In this document: piece after piece, positions 15,101 through 28,300 of the stretch
Layout of the letters: every line of letters starts with the position of its first letter
How positions within the stretch are numbered: position 1 is the stretch's first letter
Source of the DNA: Antedon mediterranea
Lineage: Eukaryota; Echinodermata; Crinoidea; Comatulida; Antedonidae
NCBI RefSeq assembly: GCF_964355755.1
Contig: NC_092677.1
Location: 17,268,101 to 17,332,100 of the forward strand
Direction of reading: 5' to 3'
DNA: 64,000 nt
The notes under the pieces: generated by a model
What the model was told of the DNA's origin: nothing
What the model saw: only the letters and a program-made list of their open reading frames with translations
The model's database searches: none
Position numbers and translations under genes: made by a program

Positions 15101-18100
15101 GTCGTATTCTTGTGTTACATTTCACCACAGATGACAAAAGAAATTAAGTCACGATAAACCTGAAACTGTATGCATTCTCTTATTTGTTCCGCTTTAAAAA
15201 ACTTAACCTTTTGTAAGCGCCTATGTGATCAGTATGGGACATTGGACTAGCATTGGTTAGTCCAGTGTACATACAATGCAATGCAAGAAAGTTTCGCGTC
15301 ATCTCTTGGACATAATTTATAGAATTCCTTTAAATTATTTTGATTTGTCTATCTCTTGGTTACTTAAAAACTTGTTTAATCCTATATAGTATTTGATTAG
15401 CATAATAGAGAACCTAGCTTCCTATTCCACTTTCTTGAAAGGTAAAAAATGGCTCCTACAGGAATGGTTTAGGAAGAACCCCCATTAAACCCAACATTCA
15501 GCCCTCTTCCCTCTCTCTTTCACAATGCAGGATCTAGATAATAATAGTACTACTCTATGATCTACCTGAATACTTTTTATTGATTGGCTAAACGTAAACG
15601 GAAGGAAGATACCTGACAGTGGTGAATGTCCATATCCTGTATTTGCTAACACTATAAAAAAACATTACTCCATTGATAAAAAGTAGTCTTTTAATCTGGT
15701 TAGTTATTTTTACCTTTAGTTATACATGCACTTTGTTCTGAATTACCTTGTTTAAATATTATGTTATTGACAATTTTCATTTAAATTCAAGATATCATAC
15801 GTCAGTTTTATAATCTAAATAAAGAATTATATTGGCCTACTTTCAAGTGAACTGCATTTCATTCAGAAAGTTTGATCATTTTGGCAACAATACTTTTTAA
15901 CAGATAAACAAAAATGCAAGATAACGTTTATTTGTAATTTTGTATGCATCAACGGAAAGTTGTGTTTTATATGAAAGAATAATCAACGGATGTACTTTAA
16001 AAGGCAATAAGATGCTCACTTTTGTGTGTCCATGAGTCAACGTCTTCAACAATTACGTTGTACTGTCTGAGTCATGTAATATGAAAACTCTGATGAAAAG
16101 AAACTTTGCAAAGCTGAAAAAAATGTTCAAGCTTTTGTTTAGTTATTTTAAAAAAATGATAATCAACAGAACCATCTTTTTTCTATAAGAAAACAAGATA
16201 AGATAAATTTAAATTCAAAGGCAAGATAATTTGGTCCAATAAAATGCCATTAATATTTATTTTGTTTAAAACCTAAAACTGATGGATTGCACAAGAAAAA
16301 AACATATACAATAAAGAAATTTTAACAAGAAAAGAACAGCCAGAAAGTTACCAAAAAAAACTGATATTAGATAACCATATAACCCTATAGGTAGATGAAA
16401 CATGCTAATTGTGATGCGGACATTGGTGAGGAATCAGGTGGCAGCATGTTATTTTTATGATACTCAATATTTACTTTTTTCTCTTTTATTAGCTTCTTGC
16501 AGGGAAACTGTTTGTCTATTCAGAAACTGTTTATAATATTTATTGATAATATTTGATTTAACTTTTTCATTTTGTTGTAGGTTGTTGGATGTGATCATGT
16601 GTTAGGATCTGGAGCAACAGAAGATGCTTGTGGTGTCTGTCGAGGTGATAACTCAACCTGTGCCTTTGTAAAGGGTCAATACATGGACCAACATAAAACA
16701 AACAGTAGGTTTTATTATAATGGATAGATCCATATATTTATAATGCACTTTTTACAGTAACAATGTCTCAAAAGTGCAGTAGACACTGTCAAATAGCTGC
16801 CACCAAATGGCGCTCATTTGTCTGCCAGTAACGATAGGGACCAAGATAAACTTACTAATACACTCATCTTTAGAAGGATGCGCTAAGTCTTTGTAAAGGG
16901 CATACAAGTCGTATGTGTACATTGATATCTATTGCTGTATTATAAAGCCACTGCCCAGCGTACAGTACCATTTAACTATTAAATTACAGTACTCCAACAA
17001 AAATGTAATTCTACCTTGTAGTGAATATTATAATATATAATTTGAAGAAATATTATTAATTTCAAACAATCTTTAGTAGTGAGAAGGCAATTAATAACCT
17101 GGTTTCCTAATACACTCAATAAAAACAAATTCAACACATTAAACTTTAGCAGTTATGAATTGCTCATGTAAAAAGGGGATTTCCCTGTCCTTTTGACTGT
17201 GCAAACACACACACATTTATGACTAACTATGACATATTTTTTTCAATGAGAAAATAATTTGTTTGTTTTTATTAAACTATGATTTTATGAAAACATTTTA
17301 ATCACCAAGCTTTAGCATTTATAAATAAAATGATATTTAATCCTATACAAAATTAGCAATTCATTTAGGATCTGTACAATTACACCATCTGTAGTATGTC
17401 ACCTAGATTTGTATCATATAACAAAACAAAGCAACTTCCAACAGCATATGCATTTAGTAATTTTATTATCAGTCGAACATGAACTAAATTCTCAATAAAA
17501 TAAAGGAAATTTTGTGGAAGACTTAGCAAGGTGGGTGCCTTGTTTCGGAAATTAAAGAAAGAACGGTTTCAGATGCACCTGTGGAACTGACCTTGTTTTG
17601 CTTTCTTAACTCTGGGCAACTTTTTGTACAATAGAACATTTTAAAAGTGATAAACTTTTGGTGGGAGAATGTGTAATAGAAAGTGTACAAGCATTTGTCC
17701 TCTGGAGATGTTTGTGAAGTTCCTGAAGATGTTTAATGCACAAGATTTATATTGACATTAAAGTTCTCCCAAAACCAACACCTTAGAAAAATCACGATCA
17801 GGCCTAAATGTCAAGTACAAACTGAAAATTTTTTTAAAAAATTTATTTTTTAAATTCATTTTATTCAGAATTAACCCAAAGATTGGGAGTGGGGTGGGGG
17901 GGGGGATGGGGGAGAGATCAACAAATAAAACATTTTTAGTCAAAATTAATGTTATAAAGAAACTTCTAATTACCAGTCATTAAAAGAAACTTCTAATTAC
18001 CAGTCATTAAACCGTAAAAAAATATCATACCATATTCAGGTATTTAAGATAAGCTCGTGTCGCAATTTAAATTTGGCTATTAGCCCATGCATATTATCCA

Positions 18101-19340
18101 TCTACAGCATAACTATGTTCATGATCTTATAGGTATAATATTAAATTACTGCTACCATGCAATATTGTTTATATATTTATTTTAATTTTATTTTTGCAGA
18201 TTACTACTCCATAATAGAGATTCCATCAGGTTCTAGAAATATCAAAATATCTGAGAAGAGGCCATCACCAAGCTACCTGGCAGTCCGTGGTAAAGAAAGC
18301 AACAAGTATTACCTAACCGGTAGTTGGACCATTGACTGGCCAGGCCAGATGGAGTTTGGCGGTACTAGCTTCATGTATAAGAGGTCGTACACAGTGCCAG
18401 AATCTCTAGAAACAAGTGGACCTATTTCAGAAACGTTGGTATTAGAGGTAAGCTGTTGCCAATGTATTTGAGAAAGAAAGTAGGGCTAGTGGCTATCCAT
18501 GTGCGCCACCAACCATTGTAGCCATATCAACCAATATTTCTAGTGGTTGAACAAGTCTTCTCGGATAAATGCTTAAAACTGGAGGTTCAGTGTATACATT
18601 TGGAATTGGAGTGATTGAGCAGTGATTCAAGTCGGCCTCTGTTGTTCTTGATACATGCTGCCGTGGGTCCGTTGAAAATTACATTGGAGTAATTGCTAAG
18701 CAATATAAAAATAGTACTATGGACCAAAGCACTGTACAATAATTAAAGCAGTATACAAGATTATACTTTAGGGAAAAGAAAACTTGTAAACAATTTCTTA
18801 AAACATTGTAGGCTTGGAGCTATACCTACACAAATAAGTAAATTATTCCATAACTTTAGGTCCAATGATAGAAAATGATTTATCACCAAATAGTCTACCA
18901 GTTTTAGGAACAGAAAAACAAGTAATATCTTGTGTGGATCTGTGTCCCTGGCGACCAGGGTTATACTTATGAATTAGTTCCTGTAAATAGACGGGTGCTG
19001 AACCATTGATGCAGTTATAAACTTGTACCAAGATCTTAAATTCAATCATTTTCAATCCTGGACTGGCTGCAACTCGCACAGAAGAGGAGACGTGGTGGTG
19101 CGCCTGTTGACTTGAAAAATCAAACTTGCTGCTCATTTTTGAAGAGTCTGCAATCTTTGGATTATATCTTATTTTATGTCTTTAGACAATGTGGCCAAGG
19201 ATTGCCAATAGTAAATTAATCACTGTCCTATCAGATACAGGGCTATTTTGTGAACCAGTTCACCTAACCCTAACCCCCTACTCTTCTCGAATAATGAACT
19301 GGGTTCTTTAAAGTGCACACAGGTTATAACTGTGTACACT

Positions 19341-19373
<33 letters not shown>

Positions 19374-22300
19374 ATTGGAGCGAGTGGCCTCGAACCCTTG
19401 CCGATGTTGTTGGCTCTTTAGGTACGGTAAACGGCGCCCCTGCCTTATCCGCCTGGCAATCTGAAATTACGAAACCACCAAACCACATAAGTTCATGAAA
19501 AGGTAACTTTATTTCAATACAATCGTAGAACCTTGGATTAAAATTATGTAGACAGGTTTCTGTTGACTCTGTCGATCTAAATATAAACTGAAAATAAGAA
19601 TCACCCAGCACATTTCCATGTTGTAATTGATTAGTCATAGAATAAGGTAGAACACAACTATATATGATGCTATTTGCGACGTTTATGAATTTAAACATTT
19701 ACGGATTTGTTATAATTTACTTAAAGAATTTCCACTACAATTATCGCAAATTCAAAATTTGATATTTTTGTCAGTTTGGATTATACAAGCCATTACACAA
19801 GGATGCTATAGTTAAATCTTTTGAGTTTTAATAATTCCACTAATTAACAATAATTGTTATATGGTGATTGAATGGTTAGGACAATTGACATACATCATAC
19901 TTTTTAATACTATTCCCTTTATTAATAATATATTATCACTTTTCAATACTACTCCCTTTGTTATTAATATACTATCACTTTTCAGTATACTATCTCATCC
20001 AAAACTACTTTTCTTCTATAGATCTTTTGAATATCGTATACATATTTGGTCCAATTTTGAAACCAAAATAATAGCCTTATAATATCAACATTTCATTTTT
20101 TTTTATTTTGATTAGGTCCCAAACTTTATAAAGCATTGTCAAACCCTAGAGAGCAATAATTTTTAAAACCAGAAACACAGAAGGTGCTAATAATGTTCAG
20201 TATATGATCAGTATACTATCTCATTCAAAACTACTCTTCTAAAACTACTCCTCTTTTATCAATATATTATCACATATTTTCAATACTACTCTAAAATGAA
20301 ACAAAGTTTTGATCTCAAAATTCCATAAGGAATATTATTTCCCAGGTAAGGAATATCTAAGCCTAATGGACATTAGGTAACAATGAAAGTACTTGATCAA
20401 CTTTAATTAATATTAATTACTAACAGCAGCATCACAATGTTGACACAGGATGATTCAGTTCTAAGAGGTTGTTTATAGACAGGGATTAGTGTACTGACAG
20501 TGTTTCCTAGTTGACCAATTTAGAGACACCTATTTATGAAATTCATCTCTGTTGGAATATCTCAATCAGTGTTATAATGATTGCATGTCAAAGATAAGGG
20601 GTTGGCCTGAGATGAAGTAGTGCTGGGTCATTAAAAAGTATGTGATCATCATATTAAATGTGTAGGTACTATTAATAAGGGTCAAATAGGAAGATTATAT
20701 GATCATCATTATGTTATGGTACAACATTTATAAATTTAAGTTGTTTTAGTTCATACTTTTCTTGTTTTTTATATTGGAGTTGCACGGAATGTTTGTATGT
20801 GTACTTTATTTTCTTTATTAAACCGCAGTCGATCAAGTGAACAAACATATTATGTATTGCACTACACCTAACATTTCAAAAGCTTACACAATAAACAAAG
20901 TACGAAATAGAGTAATATTTTTAAAATAAATTATGTTAATATTCTTGTTAACATGCAGAGTGACACAGGCGGGCTATTTAATATTTCATCTCATATTGAA
21001 GATACAGGTAACTACAGATTTTAATATAATAAGCTTTTGAGTAGTCGTGCAAAAATGCAAAATGATAAATTAAGAAACTTAAAAATTATACAAAATTTAA
21101 GTAATAAAGTTTAAATGTTACTTAATATGGATGAACTTTCAGAATATTCAACCCTGGTTATACTGACAGGACAGCAGCTCTAGTCATTTATAATCATCCC
21201 TGTGCCTAATTGGTCATTACTCAGCAATCGGTGTGAGTGTAGTGGTCTTGTTAATAAAGATAACTAGTGCAAAGATTAGCTTAAACAACTAACTAAAACA
21301 GAAATTTGTAATCGGTGAATCATGCTATAACATCGTATACATATTTGATCCGATTTTGAAACCATTATACAGTATAATATTATTATTAACATTTCCTTAT
21401 TTGTTTTTTTTTTTTTATTTCATTTGGTCTTAACAAAAAAATTGATATCAGGAGACTTTATACAGCATTGTCGTCCCTAGAGAGTGCTATAATTGTTTTA
21501 AAACAGAAACATAGAAGACTCTATTTAAACTAATTTTGGGAGAAAAAATTGCACCTTTAGAGGGAGATATGAAATCACTCCCATGATTAACATGAGATTT
21601 TTGTATAAAAATGAGACCTTAAAGGTCAATCACAGGTATATGTGATCATTGAAATCATATAGTTTCCTTTATTAGTAATGCTTAATTGAATTTGTAATTT
21701 CTTATTGATACAAAAGAAACAAGGTTGTATGCCGCATGAAACAGAACTATAATCTAATTAAATTAAATGTATTAAATATCGTCAGTTATACAAGTCTGCC
21801 TTTAATTTCTTGATTATTCCAATGAATAGCTTAATTCGAAGTGAAATTTTTTATCTTTTTCTCAATGTAGAGGAAACCACTATTAAAAGGACACTTTTAT
21901 GTGAAAGTGGAGATATTATTTTAACACTGTGATTAACCTATATCCACGAAACACCCCTATTAGAGAAACTTTGTTGTGTCCAAAGGTGTCCCATTTTCTA
22001 TATTGTACTTGAAATTCTTTAATAAATAAATCAATAGTTGACGGCAACAGGCAGGAGGGAGGTTGTTGAAATATACTTCTACTATGCAGTTGTGTTGGCT
22101 CTTTAAGATTGTGACTTTTCAGTTTAATACAGTAACTGTAACTGTTTTTCAGTATACCACTTTCTACTGTATCTCCAGAATCAGGTCAAAGATTTTTAGG
22201 TCGCAGAAATAAATCTTTGTTTACATTTGTGACTTAAGCCTAGTTATTATTATTATTTTTTATTTCAAGATGACGTCTGAATTAAATCGAGAAAGTGTTA

Positions 22301-25300
22301 TAAATTGAATAAAAATAATTTACTGAAATATTGTTTTCATTCAAACATTTGACCTTATTCTGATCTCGGTTTGATCTGACATAGTTAACAGGTGATTCGG
22401 TCTGTTGCACCTATCGTAGGAAATCCATTGACAACGGGGAATTCACTGTATGTGATACACGTTATTCACCGCTTGGCAACACTTCAAATCGTTATCCATG
22501 TAAAATGGTCAATCTTACAACATGGAATTGAGAGTGTTGTCTGATATTAGGATCTTCCCCTTGTGTACACACGATTTGTAAGATTGTCTAGGGCCTAGCT
22601 GTTCCCAGGCCTATATACACCACCTGTTAACATTCTTTTTGGAAATAATTCATACACATTTATTACAAGCAGCTTTGAGAGTGTAAATGTAATGTAAGGA
22701 AGGAATAGATATGTTGGTATGATTCTTTTTGATGTTCAGATACCGTAGATATTCGCGAGCTATTGCCTATCATAGGTTTTTTTTATTGTGAGTGTTTCAA
22801 TGTTTTTCTTTTCATCGCAGAAGAAGGCCAATTCATAAAAAAAACCGACATGGATGCTCCTGCTAACCTATTTCTACTCAGTTTGATTGGTAAATGGTGA
22901 ATGACATAGTTTACAATAATTGGCTCTTTGCAGACTACACTGTTCAAATCAATAGTAATGTTTTGCTAACGAGAAAAATACTTAAAAGAAAAGAGAAATG
23001 TATTGTAAAAATTCATTTAGGATCAAATCTGGCCATCAAAAAAATGTTCTCGAAGATAATTGTTAAGAATAATACAACTCCAAACAATGGAGGTATACAT
23101 TAGGTTTTATTCCATCAGGATTTTTCAGTTTGATAAGAATTAATTTGTTTTTTAAGGAAATACATCCTTCCCTTAAGGAAAGTGAAAATGAAAAGAAAAA
23201 CAATGTGTAAATAATTTAGCCATTATTATGTGCAATAAAGAATTCTATTTTTATGGGAGGTGGGGATGTGTGTGTATATGCATTGTATAAGCAATTGACC
23301 CACCTACTGTACTTTATAAGCTAATAATCTAGAAATTAAGTTTGAATGGGATTCTCATGTATGGGATCACATGAGAGAGACAGTGTATGGGATCACATGA
23401 GAGAGACAGCGTATAGGATCACATGAGAGAGGGAGCACAGGAGAGAGACAGCGTATAGGATCACATGAGAGAGACAGCGTATAGGATCACATGAGAGAGA
23501 CAGCGTATAGGATCACATGAGAGAGAAAGCATATAGGATCACATGAGAGAGACAGCGTATAGCATCACTTGAGAGAGACAGCGTATAGGATCACATGAGA
23601 GAGGGATCACATGAGAGAGACAGCGCATAGGATCACATGAGAGAGGGAGCATAGGAGAGAGACAGCGTATAGGATCACATGAGAGAGGGATCACATGAGA
23701 GAGACAGCGTATAGGATCACATGAGAGAGGGAGCATAGGAGAGAGACAGCGTATAGGATCGCATAAGAGAGACAGCATATAGGATCGCATTAGAGAGACA
23801 GCGTATGGGATCACATGAGAGAGACAGTGTATGGGATCACATGAGAGAGACAACGTATGGGATCACATGAGAGAGACAGCGTATGGGATCACATGAGAGA
23901 GATAGCGTATGGGATCACATGAGAGAGACAGCGTATAGGATCGCATTAGAGAGACAGCGTATGGGATTGCATGAGAGAGAAAGCGTATAAGATCACATGA
24001 GAGCGACAGCATATGAGAATCTCATGGGAGAGACAGTGTATGGGATCGCATGGGAAAGACAGCATATTTTATTGCATGAGAGAGACAAAGACAAAATAAA
24101 ATTATTTTTCATACATACCTAATTATATCATTTTAGTTATTTTTAATCATCTTCCTTTTCTTGTCATTGTTATTATGATCATCATCATAATGTTTACTGT
24201 AGAAAAGATTTAATGGACAAAACTATATTAAATTTGTATTACATATTTGTTGTTTTTCAGCTTCTTCTTCAAGGCATCAACCCAGGGATAGAATATGAAT
24301 TTGTAAGTCAGAAGTTTGCAGAAATAAACACAACCAATGCACCTGTTCATAACTACACCTGGACATCAACCAAGTCTGACTGTTCAGCATCATGTGCCGG
24401 AGGTAAGCTTATGTTTGTTAAATGTTATAAACATGTTGCTGGCAATTGGATAGGCCCTAATGTTGAAATTGTTTCAAGTATGCCAATTCCTTTTCAGTAG
24501 TAGGCTCATACAGTTTCGTCTTGTGTGTATAAAGAATTTTTGGTTTTTCCAATCATTTGTTTATTTGTGTTGATCACAGATGAAAATAAATTACATATAT
24601 TTCTTTTTTTTAAATACTGTTTTTATTTGAATGAATGCCCCACTTCTACTTAAGGCTTCCTTCGAATAAACACCCACTATAGAACATCCTTTGGAATAAT
24701 ATAATTGTAATAATAAAATAATTTGTAGTAGAATTCATAACTTCCAAAATCTACAATTTACCAAGCATTTGATACAATTTCTACTTTATTTTATTACTTC
24801 TTGATAATAAATGTGTTGTATTTTTTCATACCTAGGGGGGATTTAGTTGATTGGTGTTAACATAATTATTACATCCAATAAAAATAAATGCTTCCTTCAA
24901 ATAAATGCCCCCTAAAAACCCTCCCAAACAATAAACACCCTAGTGTGTTTTTTCAAATAAATGCAGTACCTGTATACAAATTAAATTTGTTTTTTATAGG
25001 AAACAATAGTGCAGAAGGAAGTAATATACCTAATTAATGGACTAAAAAATGGACTGACAGACTATCAAATGAACTAACAAGTTGGCTGACCAATCCACTA
25101 ATGGAATAACAAACTGACCAGCTAATATTGACTGACATTATTTAACTTTCTGATATGATCCTATATTTAAAAGTGGTTTCTCGATGAAGTGACTGACTTA
25201 GGCTATTCCAAATATTAATGATCAAATGACCTACTCTGACTAGTTACTTTGACTATGGTGACTGAATCAAGTGACTGACTTTGACTATGGTAACTGAATC

Positions 25301-28300
25301 AAGTGAACAACTGTGACTGACTTTGACTATGGTGACTGAATCAAGTGACTGACTTGACTAAATGGTGGCTGAATCAAGTGACTGACTTTGACTATGGTGA
25401 CTGAATCAAGTGACTGACTTTGACTATGGTGACTGAATCAAGTGAACAACTTGTGACTGACTTTGACTATGGTGATTGAATCAAGTGACTGATTTACTTA
25501 AATGATGACTGAATCAAGTGACTGACTTTGACTATTGTGACTGAATCAAGTGACTGACTTTGACTATGGTGACTGAATCAAGTGACTGACTTTGACTATG
25601 GTGACTGAATCAAGTGAACAACTGGTGACTGACTTTGACTATGGTGACTGAATTAAGTGACTGACTTTGACTATGGTGACTGAATCAAGTGACTGACTTT
25701 GACTATGGTGACTGAATCAAGTGACTGACTTTGACTATGGTGGCTGAATCAAGTGACTGACTTACCTAAATGATGACTGAATCAAGTGACTGACTTTGAC
25801 TATGGTGACTGAATCAAGTGACTGACTTTGACTATGGTGGCTGAATCAAGTGACTGACTTACCTAAATGATGACTGAATCAAGTGACTGACTTTGACTAT
25901 GGTGACTGAATCAAGTGACTGACTGTGACTATGGTGACTGAATCAAGTGACTGACTTTGACTATAGTGACTGAATCAAGTGAACAACTGTGACTGACTTT
26001 GACTATGGTGACTGAATCAAGTGACTGACTTGACTAAATGGTGACTGAATCAAGTGACTGACGTAACTATGGTGACTGAATCAAGTGACTGACGTTGACT
26101 ATGGTGACTGAATCAAGTGACTGACCTGACTAAATGGAACTGAATCAGGTTACTGACTTTGACTATGGACAAACTGACTTTAGTTAATATCTTTCCTTAC
26201 CCTTTGTTTTCAAATCTGTAATACTAACTAGCATTATTGCTAAAAAATTACAGGTGAACTAATGGTGTCTACTGAATGCTGGAAGGATGGAGTTGAACTG
26301 GTTGAACACAGTTACTGTAACAACGAAAGCAAACCATTCACTGGTTTACAGACATGCAATGAACAAGTATGCCCTGCCAAGTAAGTACTTTGTAACTTAT
26401 CCTGAGTTAATAAGTTTATCTAGAAAGTATATACACTCCTTCATTCATTCATTTGTTTGTTCATTTGCTCATTTGTTTTTATTTTGGAAGAAAACACATA
26501 ATAGTAAAAATATGACATGTTCAAAATGTACCTATAAAGAATTATTCCCACAGTTGGAACAACCAGTTTTTCTTTTTTCAAATAATTTTAATGATTATTT
26601 TTATTTAAATTCTATTTTGTTAATTATTATCTAGTTGGGAAATTAGTGATTGGTCAGATTGTTCGGCAAAATGCGGTGGTGGTAAACAGCGTCGCAAGAT
26701 TAGTTGTATCCGGCAAATTACTAAGGAAATTTCCAGACGTGTAAAGACCATCTACTGTACTGACACACCACCAGAAAAAAGAAGGGATTGCAATATACAT
26801 GAATGTCCTCCAAAATGGATAGAAGGACCATGGAGTCGGGTAATATTTTTTGCACCTCACATAACTAACCTTCTGATCCAAGCCAGCTCTCCTAAAGTTC
26901 TCTTTTATTTTACAATTTGTAAGTGGTCTGGTTTAGTTAACCAAAAGAAATAATTTAATTAGTCCTCGATTTAGAATTATCAAGTATGTGAATATTAATA
27001 CAATACATAATTTGTTGTTTTTTTTGTTAGTGTCCTGTTACGTGTGGTGGTGGTTACCAAACACGTCATGTAACCTGTAACTCTGTTAACACAAAAGGTT
27101 ACCATCAACGTCGGCCACAAACTGAATGTGAACCCAATATAAAGCCCTCAATGAGGAAACAGTGTAATACAAAAGATTGCCCTAGAAAAATGCAGTGGTT
27201 TATATCAGCTTGGAGTGAGGTAATTTTTTCGGACAATTGTTTATATTTTTCCTGTACATTTTACTGTTTTTATTTATTTGTTACCATTTTTATTTGTTCT
27301 ATTTATAGTGCTCATCTACATGTGGTGCTGGGAAGCTTACACGAGTCGTTAGATGCAGCTTTTTGGACACTAGAGGGCAGTATAGATCTGTTGCTGATTC
27401 TGAGTGTAAATATATAAAAAAGCCTGCAATCAGTTTAACTAAACATTGTCAGAAAGAAGAGTGTCTTGTGCCACAAAAACCGCAAGTACAATGGTTCTCT
27501 GCTTCTTGGTCAAAGGTCAGTAATATTCCATGGTGCCATCTCAAGTTTTAAACTATCAAGTTTTATGTATACTGTGTTATAAATATTTAAGATAATTCTT
27601 TTATGTATACACCCAACAAGAATATTTAGCCAGCATATTTCAATGTCAAGAGATCAATAGGACAAAGCTACCCTGATAAAACTTGAAAATGACCAATAAT
27701 TGCACTGATTGGAAAAGTCTTGTGATGCACCCTATGTCGCAAGAAGTACAGTATTTGAGATGCAATTATGATTTTTTTTTAACAATAAGTTTTGGCATAC
27801 ACACGATTTTAATGTGTTAAACATCTACATAACGTGAGAGAGTGTGGTTCAGTGAGTTGGTCGCTCTCTTCTGGTCGCATGATCGGGAGTTTGATTCCAG
27901 TACTCATCGCATTGCTTGTGTAGCTTCCTGTATCTCTCTCCACCCAGGTGTACAAATGGTTACCTGCCAAGTATCTTTAATTTATAGTGAATAGGCTTGC
28001 TAAATCATCATTATGGTATATTTAGTTGTAATTTTCTTTTTGAAATAAAATTACAGAAAATATTGACAAAGTTGTTTATGATTTTTCGATTATTATCTCC
28101 ATAGTGTACAAGAAGCTGTGGTGGTGGTATTCAGATTAGAGAAGTCAGATGTTTAGAAACTGTAAGACGGTCATCATCCAATGATTGTGATTTAAGTACC
28201 AAGCCAGCAATATCGAAAACCTGTAATTCAAATTCGTGTCCTAGTCATGGTGAGTATTTTGTATGTTTTCATTTTAAATACAGCATTGGGTGCATCTAAT

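Larger units (their letters stand above)
24333..28249 (+). other. Five C-terminal TSP1 repeats of the ADAMTS
   Basis: The repeats start at [17 protein letters not shown] (exon 24261), [16 protein letters not shown] (exon 26635), [16 protein letters not shown] (26839/27031), [16 protein letters not shown] (27219/27309) and [16 protein letters not shown] (27515/28105). Exon borders at the last three fall between the Trp ladder and the first Cys, the typical phase-0 TSP1 boundary. The second repeat has CSAKCGG, with Lys in place of the Ser/Thr that would carry O-fucose. The first has CSASCAG. Confidence 0.88.

Noticed and set aside
23539-23853. 104-codon minus-strand ORF ([15 protein letters not shown]-type)
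   Set aside because: Translation of the 26-bp minisatellite inside an ADAMTS intron.
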